NCBI GenBank assembly: GCA_009995705.1
Contig: JAADBR010000096.1
Coordinates: forward strand, 1 to 17,442
Length of the DNA: 17,442 bases
Direction: 5' to 3'
Origin: Microcystis aeruginosa W13-11
GTDB taxonomy: Bacteria; Cyanobacteriota; Cyanobacteriia; Cyanobacteriales; Microcystaceae
Shown here: piece by piece, positions 7,855 through 15,511 of the stretch
How positions within the stretch are numbered: the stretch's first letter is position 1
How the letters are laid out: the number at the start of each line of letters is the position of its first letter
Made by a program: the position numbers and the translations under genes
Notes under the pieces: generated by a model
Databases searched by the model: none
What the model saw: only the letters and a program-made list of their open reading frames with translations
What the model was told of the DNA's origin: nothing

Positions 7855-8786
7855 TTGTTCTTGCTGGTGTATCCCAAGAAATTCGACCATAGGCCCCGCT
7901 ATAGTGTTTTTTCGGTGCTAATTCAGCAGGTAAATCTCTCGCATCTTGTCCTTCCGCCAGCATTTGCACTCTTGACATTTGAATTGGTGTTAAAGCACGG
8001 GCAATATGATTAACAATTTTTTGACTTTGCTCACGCATCTTCTGTTGATATATGGTCTCGGGTTCCCTAGTATAAATTTCGTGATCATAAGCTTGTCCTG
8101 CTTCTAAAGGAGGTAAATCACTAATGGCATCTTTAATAGTAGTAACTGGGGCAATATTTGGTTCTAGTAAGGTAAGCTGTGTCCAAGATTTTACAGCTTT
8201 ATAATCACTTCTGATATCATCAGAATGAGTTGCTTGGGGAAGGGATGGTAAACGCTCTAGACTAGCTAAAAAAAAGGCTCTTGAGCGAGTTTGTGGCACT
8301 CCATAATAAGCGGCGGGCGTTTAGGGAGGTAGTAACTACTTGATAACCCCAAAATTCTAACTGTGCTACAATTTCATCTCTGATGATACCGCCATAAGCT
8401 TTCAAAATTTCAGGAACATTTTCCATGACTACATGAAGAGGACGAAACTCTTGAACAAATTCTAAGAAAGACTTATATAAATGATTGCGAGAATCATTAA
8501 GATAGCGATACCCAGCTGGGATATTTCGTGAAAATCCTTGACAGGGTGGGACCCCAATCAGGGCAGTTAGTTCTTCTCTTTGTAAATCTAAGTATAAGCG
8601 CAGTTTTGATGGATTAACTTTGCGAATGTCTTCTTGAAAAGTGCGTGTTTTAGGATAATTATGTTGATAGGTTGCTAATGCTTTCGCATTTATATCAATT
8701 GCACAGATAGATTCAAACCCAGCTAAATGAAATCCCGTGGTCAATCCACCCGCACCAGAAAATAAGTCGATAATTTGTTGTTTCAT
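7820..8786 (-). pseudogene. DNA (cytosine-5) methyltransferase, frameshifted and C-terminally truncated
   Basis: Two overlapping frames join into one C5-methyltransferase. The first (8262-8786) has motif I DLFSGAGGLTTGF (7-19), motif IV GVPPCQGFS with catalytic C82, and motif VI ENV (122-124). It runs through YQVVTTSLNA and then goes out of frame. The second (7820-8299) resumes with YYGVPQTRSRAFFLAS (motif VIII), a target-recognition region, and ARTITRWFF (motif IX), then stops after HLSDE. One extra C·G pair within 8311-8319 (a GC-rich stretch) explains the shift. About 60 residues including motif X, needed with motif I for S-adenosylmethionine binding, are absent. The enzyme should be inactive even if the shift were a sequencing error. 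It would have protected the host from the neighbouring nuclease. Recognition sequence unknown. Confidence 0.85.
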
Positions 8787-8790
8787 GGTT

Positions 8791-8821
8791 GAATACTATC
8801 GTATTCGGAGTCTCTTGTCAA
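8791..8821 (-). promoter_or_regulatory. Methyltransferase promoter with an inverted repeat over the -10 box
   Basis: Reading the minus strand: TTGACA (8816-8821), a 17-base spacer, TAGTAT (8793-8798), then only six bases to the ATG at 8786. The inverted repeat GAATAC-TATC-GTATTC (8791-8806) covers the -10 box. The spacing predicts a leaderless or near-leaderless mRNA, and the repeat is a candidate repressor site. Confidence 0.5.
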
Positions 8822-9049
8822 CTAAATATAATAGCGATAGTAAGCTCTACTGCATTTAAACTGCGTATTAAGTATTTTAGTACAAAAGCTCTAGCCATCT
8901 CTCCCTACACCCTATACCCCGCACCCCACTCTCCTATACCTTTTAAACGGAATTTAGTATGACAGGTCTAGTGACCCAGAAAACAAGGAAGCGCGAGCGA
9001 TTCATGTTAATTTTTATTAAGAAGCGATCTTTGATGAGAACAGACAACT

Positions 9050-9520
9050 ATGAACTTCGAGATTCCCAGTGCCGTAAAAACTTGGTCACAATTTGGCCAT
9101 CCCATTTTAATGTGGGTTTTATTAGGGTTAACTATCTATGCGCTCTATTCGGGGCTACAATGGCGACGGACGCGGACAGCAGATAAAGACCTAAAAAAAG
9201 AATTATTGCCCAAAAATTTTCGCACTAAACACTATCAAATTGGCTCCCTAATCCTCGCTTTAATGGTGTTGGGGACGATCGGGGGTATGGCGGTGACTTA
9301 TATTAATAACGGTAAATTATTTGTTGGTCCCCATCTGCTGGCCGGTTTAGGGATGGTGGGTTTAATCTCAATCAGTGCCGCTTTAGTACCTTTAATGCAA
9401 AAAGGCAACGAATTGGCTAGAATCACCCATATTACCCTTAATGCCGTCATTTTAGGTCTTTTTGGCTGGCAAGCCTTCACAGGAATGGATATAGTCCAGC
9501 GTATTCTCAGCAAAATGTAA
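9050..9520 (+). CDS. DUF4079 family four-helix membrane protein
   Basis: 156 residues. Four predicted membrane helices at about 18-38 (PILMWVLLGLTIYALYSGLQW), 63-85, 92-115 (GPHLLAGLGMVGLISISAAL) and 126-145. A basic loop after helix 1 (QWRRTRTADKDLKKELLPKNFRTKH) suggests that side faces the cytoplasm. Histidines at the edges of helices 2-4 (KHYQ, GPHLLAG, ITHITLN) recall cytochrome b561-like folds, but haem binding is not established. The family is widespread in cyanobacteria and of unknown function. The ATG at 9050 gives the usual N-terminus; a longer ORF from 8959 is in another frame and is not a better choice. It stands alone between two decayed defence loci. Confidence 0.8.
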   Translation: MNFEIPSAVKTWSQFGHPILMWVLLGLTIYALYSGLQWRRTRTADKDLKKELLPKNFRTKHYQIGSLILALMVLGTIGGMAVTYINNGKLFVGPHLLAGLGMVGLISISAALVPLMQKGNELARITHITLNAVILGLFGWQAFTGMDIVQRILSKM

Positions 9521-9538
9521 GAAAACCTGAAAAGAGAG

Positions 9539-9558
9539 GATGCGTCATCAGACGCATC
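9539..9558. repeat. Perfect 8-bp hairpin abutting the broken hepT end
   Basis: GATGCGTC-ATCA-GACGCATC, immediately next to the last codon of the truncated HepT frame. It could end the DUF4079 transcript, though it has no T-run, or mark the deletion junction. Confidence 0.6.
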
Positions 9559-9777
9559 TCACCGAACGCTCGCATATCGCCAAGGAACTTCGGGGTATCT
9601 TCCTTGAAGTTCTTGAGAAGTTACTCTCGCTGCTTCACCAATAATTTGTCAATGATAGACAATCCAAGTTTGAATTAATTCTTGTTGTTCAAACACGGGT
9701 TTTCCCTGTCGAGCATACTTTTCTACACGCTCAATTGCTTCTAAAATATCCCGCAAGCGTTCGGTATCATCTATCCT
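9559..9777 (-). pseudogene. HepT (HEPN) toxin remnant
   Basis: The minus strand encodes [19 protein letters not shown], then RQGKPVFEQQELIQTWIVYH, an in-frame TGA (9649-9651), and QIIGEAARVTSQELQGRYPEVPW, ending in RYASVR-stop. This is the N-terminal two-thirds of a HepT/DUF86 HEPN ribonuclease. Three defects: the codon where ATG is expected reads AGG (9775-9777); the TGA replaces what is normally a leucine codon; and sequence is lost after PEVPW, so the catalytic RX4-6H motif is missing. It overlaps the MntA gene end, the usual order for this pair. It cannot produce an active toxin. Confidence 0.75.
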
Positions 9778-10064
9778 AGTGGTATTGCTTCTTTAAGTAC
9801 CCGCTCTCTGATTCTATCTTTAAGTCCCTGTTCGGTAACAATATCAACTTTGCCGCCTAACAAAGCTTCCAGTTCTCGAATTAACGGCAAAGGAAACCAA
9901 GAACTCCGACGTTCGCTACAATAATCAATTAATAAATCAATATCGCTTTTTTCGTCAGCTTCTCCCCGTGCGACAGAACCAAAGATTCGCACGTTATTCG
10001 CGCCGTGTTTAGCAGCAATAAATAGCGATGATTTTTTCTCGTTTGTTTTTGAGTAATTCCTCAA
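9771..10064 (-). CDS. mntA: MntA-type minimal nucleotidyltransferase antitoxin, frameshifted near its start
   Basis: The 97-residue frame contains the nucleotidyltransferase signature [19 protein letters not shown] (GSX10DXD) and the downstream [12 protein letters not shown] acidic strand. In MNT-HEPN modules this enzyme adds AMP to HepT and silences it. The native start is almost certainly the ATG at 10069-10071 ([17 protein letters not shown]), but one extra A·T in the AAA run at 10020-10022 puts that start out of frame (it ends in YCC-stop). Removing it restores [19 protein letters not shown]. The annotated frame begins with a TTG and has about 15 foreign residues ([15 protein letters not shown]). 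The core domain would survive if translated from there. The partner hepT gene is broken, so pressure to keep MntA is probably gone. Confidence 0.7.
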   Translation of the reverse strand: MRNYSKTNEKKSSLFIAAKHGANNVRIFGSVARGEADEKSDIDLLIDYCSERRSSWFPLPLIRELEALLGGKVDIVTEQGLKDRIRERVLKEAIPLG

Positions 10065-10139
10065 TTTTCATGATCTACTGACAATTTTGAACACCTATCT
10101 ACTTGACCGTAGAACAGACTACACCTTGATTGTCTTTAA

Positions 10140-10213
10140 TCGGGATGACAGGATTCGAACCTGCGGCCCCTTCGTCCCGAACGAAGTGCGCTACCAAGCT
10201 GCGCTACATCCCG
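10140..10213 (-). tRNA. tRNA-Pro (anticodon CGG)
   Basis: The minus strand folds into a full cloverleaf of 74 nt: acceptor CGGGATG pairs with CATCCCG, D arm GCGC-AGCTTGGTA-GCGC, anticodon arm CTTCG-TTCGGGA-CGAAG, T arm GCAGG-TTCGAAT-CCTGT, discriminator A. The anticodon CGG is at 10177-10179. CCA is not encoded. Confidence 0.95.
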
Positions 10214-10314
10214 AAAGTTTCCAGCTAAATCATCATAGCATATTCTCCCTTGATTGGGTCGAGACTTGCTAGGATATTAGGGGTATAGGCAAAAATTATC
10301 GGAGTAGTTCAGGC

Positions 10315-11190
10315 GTGACGGTCAAACCAGAGTGGTTACGGGTAAAAGCACCGCAATGGCAACGAGTCGGCAGTGTTAAGGAGGTTTTACGCGATTTAGG
10401 CTTAAATACCGTTTGTGAGGAGGCTTCCTGTCCCAATATCGGCGAATGTTTCCACTCCGGGACGGCTACCTTTTTAATTATGGGTCCTGCTTGCACTCGC
10501 GCCTGTCCTTACTGTGATATCGATTTTGAGAAAAAACCGCAACCTTTAGACTCCACGGAACCCCTGCGACTAGCGGCAGCCGTGCAACGTCTCGATCTTA
10601 ATCATGTAGTGATTACTTCTGTCAATCGCGATGATTTGGCTGATGGTGGTGCTAGTCAATTTGTCCGTTGTATCGAGGAAATTCGCCGCATTTCCCCAAA
10701 AACTACCATCGAAGTGCTGATTCCCGATATTTGTGGCAATTGGCAGGCTTTAGCTTTAATTCTTGCCGCTAAACCTGAAGTTTTAAACCATAATACCGAA
10801 ACTGTTCCCCGTCTCTATCGTCGCGTGCGTCCTCAAGGTGATTACCAGCGTTCTCTAGAATTATTGCAGCGCGCTCGCGCTATTGTTCCCGCTACCTACA
10901 CAAAATCGGGCCTTATGGTGGGATTGGGGGAAACCGACGAGGAAGTGCGCCAAGTTATGGGCGATTTACGGGCCGTCGATTGTGATATTCTCACCATCGG
11001 GCAGTATCTGCAACCATCGCCAAAACATCTCGGTGTGCAGGAGTTTATCACCCCTGAACAGTTCAAAGCTTGGCGCGAATACGGTGAGTCTTTAGGATTT
11101 TTACAAATTGTTGCGAGTCCCTTGACAAGAAGCTCTTATCATGCTGAACAAGTCAGAGCCTTGATGAATTTGTATCCACGAGAGTCTTGA
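10315..11190 (+). CDS. lipA: Lipoyl synthase
   Basis: 291 residues. Radical S-adenosylmethionine enzyme that inserts two sulfurs into octanoyl groups on E2 subunits or GcvH to make lipoate. Both iron-sulfur sites are present: auxiliary cluster C34-C39-C45 ([12 protein letters not shown]) and the radical-SAM cluster C60-C64-C67 (CTRACPYC). The C-terminal RSSYHAE motif, whose serine binds the auxiliary cluster, is intact. Also [10 protein letters not shown] and [16 protein letters not shown]. The start is GTG at 10315, with GGAG ten bases upstream (10301-10304); no better upstream start exists. The length is typical of the shorter cyanobacterial form. The last 38 bp overlap rdgB tail to tail. 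Confidence 0.96.
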   Translation: MTVKPEWLRVKAPQWQRVGSVKEVLRDLGLNTVCEEASCPNIGECFHSGTATFLIMGPACTRACPYCDIDFEKKPQPLDSTEPLRLAAAVQRLDLNHVVITSVNRDDLADGGASQFVRCIEEIRRISPKTTIEVLIPDICGNWQALALILAAKPEVLNHNTETVPRLYRRVRPQGDYQRSLELLQRARAIVPATYTKSGLMVGLGETDEEVRQVMGDLRAVDCDILTIGQYLQPSPKHLGVQEFITPEQFKAWREYGESLGFLQIVASPLTRSSYHAEQVRALMNLYPRES

Positions 11191-11746
11191 GATGGGGCAG
11201 CAATTGCTCAAAAGCTCGTCCTCGGTGGCTGATTTTTCTTTTTAATTCGGGAGACATTTCCGCAAAGGTTAAAGCGTATTCGGGGACACAAAAAATCGGA
11301 TCGTAACCAAAACCACCTTTACCCCTAGGACTGTTGAGAATTTCTCCCGTGCAGATTCCTGTGGCAGTCAAGGCAATCTCACCATCGGGACGGGCAATCG
11401 CAATTACACAGACAAAACGGGCCGAACGATCCTGATTATCTCCTAATTCTCTGACTAGGCGATCGATTCTTTCCCGATCATTTTCACCATAGCGGGCCGA
11501 GTAAATCCCCGGGGCATTTCCTAACCCAGTTACTTCCAATCCCGAATCATCGGCGATCGACCATTCTCCCAAAGTTAGGGCAATTTGAGCAGCTTTTAAA
11601 TAAGCATTTTCGGCAAAAGTCGCCCCTATTTCCTCTATCTCTAAATCATCGGGTTTTAACTGCAATTCTAGGTCGATATCAGTGAAGTATTCGCTTATCT
11701 CTGCCAATTTACCCGGGTTACTCGTGGCTAGAATTAATTTTTTCAT
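11153..11746 (-). CDS. rdgB: dITP/XTP pyrophosphatase (RdgB/HAM1 family)
   Basis: 197 residues, normal length. Cytoplasmic house-cleaning enzyme hydrolysing non-canonical purine nucleoside triphosphates (dITP, ITP, XTP) to monophosphates. Motifs: SNPGK (9-13), FAENAYLKA (44-52), the catalytic DDSGLEV with D66/D67, [11 protein letters not shown] (142-152) and SHRGRAFE (173-180). ATG at 11746 with the standard [11 protein letters not shown]-terminus. The 3' end lies over the last 38 bp of lipA on the opposite strand, so neither stop can move without changing the other protein. No defect seen. Confidence 0.95.
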   Translation of the reverse strand: MKKLILATSNPGKLAEISEYFTDIDLELQLKPDDLEIEEIGATFAENAYLKAAQIALTLGEWSIADDSGLEVTGLGNAPGIYSARYGENDRERIDRLVRELGDNQDRSARFVCVIAIARPDGEIALTATGICTGEILNSPRGKGGFGYDPIFCVPEYALTFAEMSPELKRKISHRGRAFEQLLPHLKTLVDTNSSRL

Positions 11747-11883
11747 TGGCCTTTTATCTCAGCGATTAGTGATCAGTTAGCAGTTATCAAATATGAGGTT
11801 TCAGCTTACTAGACCTCCAGCTAAGTAGCTGGTTATAATTAAATTAAAAATGGATTTTAGGTTCGATCCCCCCTTAATAAGGG

Positions 11884-12151
11884 TAGGGCTATTTCAAGGT
11901 GGATAGAGGGCTTGTAAAAAAAAGGTTAGTGTGTATAATCACAATATTAACCTGACATAAGCCAAAATATGCCTAAAAATCTAATTTATTATCTGGAAAA
12001 AATTCCTGACTTCCGAGAGCCGAGAGGATGCCGTCACCGATTGTCAGTTGGTAAGCGTTCAGGGGGTCTAAAGAAGAAGAAAGACAAACCCTTTCCATCA
12101 AGCCATAAAATTAGGCAACTTTCAAAAAGTCATCTTCATCAGAACAAGTAG
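11884..12151 (+). pseudogene. Transposase N-terminal scrap, probably ISAs1-like, with possible IS left end
   Basis: The ATG at 11969 encodes PKNLIYYLEKIPDFREPRGCRHRLSV, which resembles the DDE_Tnp_1-associated N-terminus of ISAs1-family transposases. After this the sequence becomes unrelated and lysine-rich (GKRSGGLKKKKDKPF) and ends at 12151, so only about 27 residues of a roughly 370-residue enzyme remain. TAGGGCTATTTCAAGGTGG at 11884-11902 could be the element's left end; I find no matching right end. From 11747 to 12438 (about 690 bp) there is no intact gene; 12152-12438 holds only short frames I cannot assign, including a minus-strand 60-codon frame at 12203-12385 of unknown nature. Confidence 0.5.
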
Positions 12152-12438
12152 TAACCGATGAAAGCAAAGAAGAAGCAGTAGTACCATTGAGCCAATTCTT
12201 AATCAACTAGAATTGCTGAATTTTCGCTTAGATGCCACTACTCGTACTTCTGTCTTAAAATTAGCTGGTGAAGGATAGAATAGTTCCCCTTCCCTCTCCC
12301 CTCGGTAACAGACCTGCGGGAGAACTAATCGAAAATACCGTTCAATCAAAGACAGAATTTGCTTTCCTGTGAGTGCCGCTTTCACCCCTAAACGTTTACG
12401 ATGATGAACAGTAAAGGGTACAGGTCAAACAAATGAGA

Positions 12439-13302
12439 TTAATTTCTTGATTTCGGTCTTTTAAAGATCGGCTCATTTGATTGTTCCTTGATATTCTGCG
12501 GGGAAGGATTTTCCTTCTGGTAAGGAGAAGCTTTGATCGTTTTGATCGGGATTCCGTGAGATAATGGAGAATATAAAAAAACCTCGATCGGAATTCCCCA
12601 GTTAGGACTATGGGTACTATCTAACACCGAACAGTTTTCTGTACTGTTCTCATAGGTTCCAGCCGTAGCATGAATAGCCACCACTTGAGCATATTGATTA
12701 AAAACTCCAGCCCCACTCATTCCTTCAATTGTTGGATTTGTATATTTGACTCGATTTCCCTCTTGAAAGTGTTTTTTTGGATCGTCGAGATTCTCTAAAA
12801 GCTTTTTATCATTTTCGGTATACTCTTGATCGGATCGGACGATCTGCTCTATAGTTCCAAGTGTCAACTCCTCTTTTGGTTTTCCAGAACAATATCTCCA
12901 ACCTAATACCGAGACTGCTTGACCTTGAGAGATATTGCGATTTAAAGTTACAGTAGGATAATCCATCTCGCTGGTGAATTTAACAATGGCTAGGTCTAAT
13001 GTTCTATCTGGGATAATTTCTTGGATCGGATAGAATCGACGGTCGTAGGTAACGATCTTTTTTGAAGATGGGTTATCTACTACGTGTTTAGCGGTTAGCA
13101 CATAGTAATTATTAGAAGCGGAACCGATGATTATACCCGTTCCTATTCCTTTGATATACACAGTAGATTTTCTTAATATTTCGGAAATTACTGATGGATT
13201 TACCTCCTGCTGTTGTGGCGTAGTGCCGTCTTTTTCACAACCTACCAATATACCCCATAAAAGAATTGACAAATAAATGGTATAAATAGCTCGATACTTC
13301 AT
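12439..13302 (-). CDS. Trypsin-like serine protease, predicted lipoprotein
   Basis: 287 residues from the ATG at 13302, chosen because it is followed at once by a lipoprotein signal: MKYRAIYTIYLSILLWGILVGC with lipobox LVGC and cleavage before C22. The frame is open 213 bp further upstream into the preceding gene, including an ATG at 13371, but that part would bury the signal. A chymotrypsin-fold protease domain has the triad H73 (LTAKHVV), D103 (LDLAIVKF) and S196 (GMSGAGVF). It is expected to be anchored by lipid on the periplasmic side. A basic, low-complexity tail follows (PYQKENPSPQN...KRPKSRN). Last gene of the co-directional set, 52 bp after the preceding protease. Substrate unknown; the domain differs clearly from the neighbouring protease, so this is not a recent duplicate. 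Confidence 0.8.
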   Translation of the reverse strand: MKYRAIYTIYLSILLWGILVGCEKDGTTPQQQEVNPSVISEILRKSTVYIKGIGTGIIIGSASNNYYVLTAKHVVDNPSSKKIVTYDRRFYPIQEIIPDRTLDLAIVKFTSEMDYPTVTLNRNISQGQAVSVLGWRYCSGKPKEELTLGTIEQIVRSDQEYTENDKKLLENLDDPKKHFQEGNRVKYTNPTIEGMSGAGVFNQYAQVVAIHATAGTYENSTENCSVLDSTHSPNWGIPIEVFLYSPLSHGIPIKTIKASPYQKENPSPQNIKEQSNEPIFKRPKSRN

Positions 13303-13354
13303 CTTTTTTACTTTGCTTTCGTGAAAAATATTTCTTTTTTTAAGAGATTTTTTA

Positions 13355-14830
13355 TTAACCAGTGTTGTCATTAAATTCAAATTTAATGGTAACAATTTCA
13401 CTTTTAGACATATGATATATCCGTTTAAGATTTTTCCCTTGACAAACAATTTTATAAATAACTGTTTTATTTTCCTCTGTTTCATATAGCTCGTATCGAT
13501 AATAGTTTTGATCACTCTCTACTATTTTTGGGATAATAGTTTTGTTTTGATTGCTGCCCAAACTTAAGGGAGTAAGCCTTATCTTCCAGTTTTGTTCGGC
13601 TGGTAATTTTAATGTTTCTAACTTCTGTGTAGGAATATCGACCACCTTACTATTGGCAATTCTAGAATCTGATGTAAATTTAATTTTGTGGTCGGATTGT
13701 ATCTCAAATTTCGCTATGATTATTGGATGAAAATAAATCCAAAAATTTTCGATTATATTTTTGATTATCATCAAACCTACTGATATTATCAGAATCAATA
13801 CTATCAAAGGCAATACCCCCGATAGTATCAAGATCATGTTCAACTTTTGTTCAAGAGTTAACCGAACAACAGCAGTCATGGGGTTTAACTTACTTACCCC
13901 AAGAGTTTCTGATTTGACGGAAGGAGGTGGAGACAAAAATCGGATCGGTTCTAATTGAGGCGTGGAGGTCGGTAATTCTCTAAATAATTGCTGGGAATTC
14001 AGCGATAAATACCAATCAATAGGTAATCCCAAAGATAAGGGAGCATTTTCTTGAATAATGAACGGAACTTTTTCATTATCTGCGTACCTATTTTGTTCGG
14101 CATCAGCCGTGGTTTTTCCTCTTCCATTGATTCCGACTAAATGCCCTTGATGATCGAGAATTGCACCTCCACTGGTTCCTTCCTCTGTGTCATTGGTAAA
14201 AGCCAATTGATATCCGTCCTTTAGATAGCGATCGATAACCCATCCTTTGCCTTTGGTAAAAAGAAATTCTGCCGGACAATCAATACTAGGAACTGCCGTT
14301 AATTTACAGGGAAATCCAGTCACAAAAAAGTCCCTTTTATATGGCAAATTCTCCGAGGTTTTCTTAATGGCTGTTTCGTATTGATAAGGACTCTCGAACC
14401 ATAACAATGCTAGATCGGCTTTTACCCCCATTCGCTCGAATTTAGCCTTGGGATGAATTTGACCTCTATGAATGAAACCCTCATGAGTTTGAATATAAAA
14501 TTTGTCAATTCCAGATGAGACATGAGCGTTTGTTAAGACTAAATAATTGTAGATGCTCTGACTATTTTTCCGTTTGATTTCTTGTCTATCAACGATAACT
14601 CCCGAACCACTGACGGATGTTGTATATGGCCATTCTTCCCATAAAACTGTGTAAACTCTTACAGTGATCAATCTAGCGATATCCCTTATCATATCTTCAT
14701 CCATCTTCCCTATAGAGTTTTGCTCATCAGCATGAGAAGTTTGTCCGTCGATAGGATTTAAAAAAGCTTGCATGGTGAACAACACCATGCAAGTTAACAG
14801 AAAGATAACGATAAATTTTCTAAGTTTCAT
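13355..14830 (-). CDS. Membrane-anchored trypsin-like serine protease with an extra C-terminal domain
   Basis: 491 residues from the ATG at 14830, two bases after the COP23 stop; a start six codons earlier (14848) would overlap COP23 and precede the signal by MCFAVI. Layout: signal or anchor helix (~5-24, FIVIFLLTCMVLFTMQAF); protease domain ~45-275 with triad H103 (LTNAHVS), D139 (ADLALLWF) and S220 (EGTSGGAIL); a Pro-rich linker (~285-305); a strong membrane helix at ~331-357; then about 130 residues rich in short beta-like stretches. The topology implies a periplasmic protease domain and, if the first helix is cleaved or crosses the membrane, a cytoplasmic C-terminal domain. I do not recognise that domain. 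Tightly packed with the COP23-family gene, so probably cotranslated. Trypsin-like family is certain by motif; target unknown. Confidence 0.82.
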   Translation of the reverse strand: MKLRKFIVIFLLTCMVLFTMQAFLNPIDGQTSHADEQNSIGKMDEDMIRDIARLITVRVYTVLWEEWPYTTSVSGSGVIVDRQEIKRKNSQSIYNYLVLTNAHVSSGIDKFYIQTHEGFIHRGQIHPKAKFERMGVKADLALLWFESPYQYETAIKKTSENLPYKRDFFVTGFPCKLTAVPSIDCPAEFLFTKGKGWVIDRYLKDGYQLAFTNDTEEGTSGGAILDHQGHLVGINGRGKTTADAEQNRYADNEKVPFIIQENAPLSLGLPIDWYLSLNSQQLFRELPTSTPQLEPIRFLSPPPSVKSETLGVSKLNPMTAVVRLTLEQKLNMILILSGVLPLIVLILIISVGLMIIKNIIENFWIYFHPIIIAKFEIQSDHKIKFTSDSRIANSKVVDIPTQKLETLKLPAEQNWKIRLTPLSLGSNQNKTIIPKIVESDQNYYRYELYETEENKTVIYKIVCQGKNLKRIYHMSKSEIVTIKFEFNDNTG

Positions 14831-14832
14831 GA

Positions 14833-15417
14833 TTACTGCGAAACACACACTTCTCTGGCCACCTTCTCTTCACCTCGTAAAACCGCCATAATGTTAACGA
14901 AAGTTGACTTATTACATTGCTTGAGAGGCCGCCCAGAAAAGTTTCTATCGGAGAGAGCGAACAAGTCGTCTAATAACTGACTAGGGCTTTCTTTCCCACC
15001 ACTGCCATTCTCAAATCCGTAAATATTTCCATTAAGCGTCCACAGAAGCTGCTCTTCTCTACATTTAGCTCCTTCTTTATTAGTAGTACAAATTGCGGGA
15101 TTTCCGTTGATATAACCATGCCCTATATATTGACTCCCTTTGCTGAACTGTTTATTAAGACGATTACTCACCTCTTGACAGCGTTGTAGGGGCGTGTAGC
15201 CAGCCTCTCTCGCTAACGGTTCTAACCACCGAATTAATTGACGTGGTTGGTTCTGCCATTGCTGGCTAGTAGCCACAGTAGTGGGAACACCACTACTAAG
15301 AGTTTGACACTGAAACCTCACTGGCGGGTTTTTTGCGAAAATCGGCTGAGAGAATAAGACCGAAAATCCGACTACTGCCGCTACAAGAACTATTGCGAAC
15401 CTCTTGAGTCTATTCAA
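14833..15417 (-). CDS. COP23-family secreted protein
   Basis: 194 residues. Signal peptide MNRLKRFAIVLVAAVVGFSVLFSQPIFA, with probable cleavage after A28. The mature part matches the COP23 family pattern: RFQCQ, then PTTVA, a W-rich IRWLEPLAREAGYTPLQRC stretch, CQEVSNRLNKQF, GYINGNPAICTT, and C..EQLLWTLNG. Cysteines at 37 and 80 and several later ones suit disulfides in the periplasm. The family name comes from a circadian-oscillating polypeptide of a unicellular cyanobacterium; the biochemical role is unknown. The start is TTG at 15417, supported by GGAGGG eight bases upstream (15426-15431); no ATG fits this frame. Followed after two bases by a trypsin-like protease and preceded by a small membrane protein. 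Confidence 0.8.
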   Translation of the reverse strand: MNRLKRFAIVLVAAVVGFSVLFSQPIFAKNPPVRFQCQTLSSGVPTTVATSQQWQNQPRQLIRWLEPLAREAGYTPLQRCQEVSNRLNKQFSKGSQYIGHGYINGNPAICTTNKEGAKCREEQLLWTLNGNIYGFENGSGGKESPSQLLDDLFALSDRNFSGRPLKQCNKSTFVNIMAVLRGEEKVAREVCVSQ

Positions 15418-15425
15418 CGTTAAAA

Positions 15426-15431
15426 CCCTCC
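15426..15431 (-). promoter_or_regulatory. Ribosome binding site fixing a TTG start
   Basis: GGAGGG on the minus strand, eight bases before the TTG at 15417. It is the strongest Shine-Dalgarno match in this gene set and supports the non-ATG start of the COP23-family gene. Confidence 0.65.
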
Positions 15432-15511
15432 ATCACTAAGGATAATATAAGACCATTTTAACTCAACAATTTCTGCACCCGTGTTCGTTTTGTAACGATT
15501 TTCTGACAAAA

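Noticed and set aside
8959..9186. 75-codon plus-strand ORF before DUF4079
   Set aside because: It overlaps the DUF4079 gene in a different frame and has no recognisable sequence.
10087..10272. Plus-strand ORF covering the tRNA
   Set aside because: It is the antisense of tRNA-Pro; no coding evidence.
12203..12385. Minus-strand 60-codon frame (VKAALTGKQILSLIERYFRL...)
   Set aside because: The first 24 residues look protein-like, but the rest is common intergenic sequence; could be an IS scrap, not assignable.
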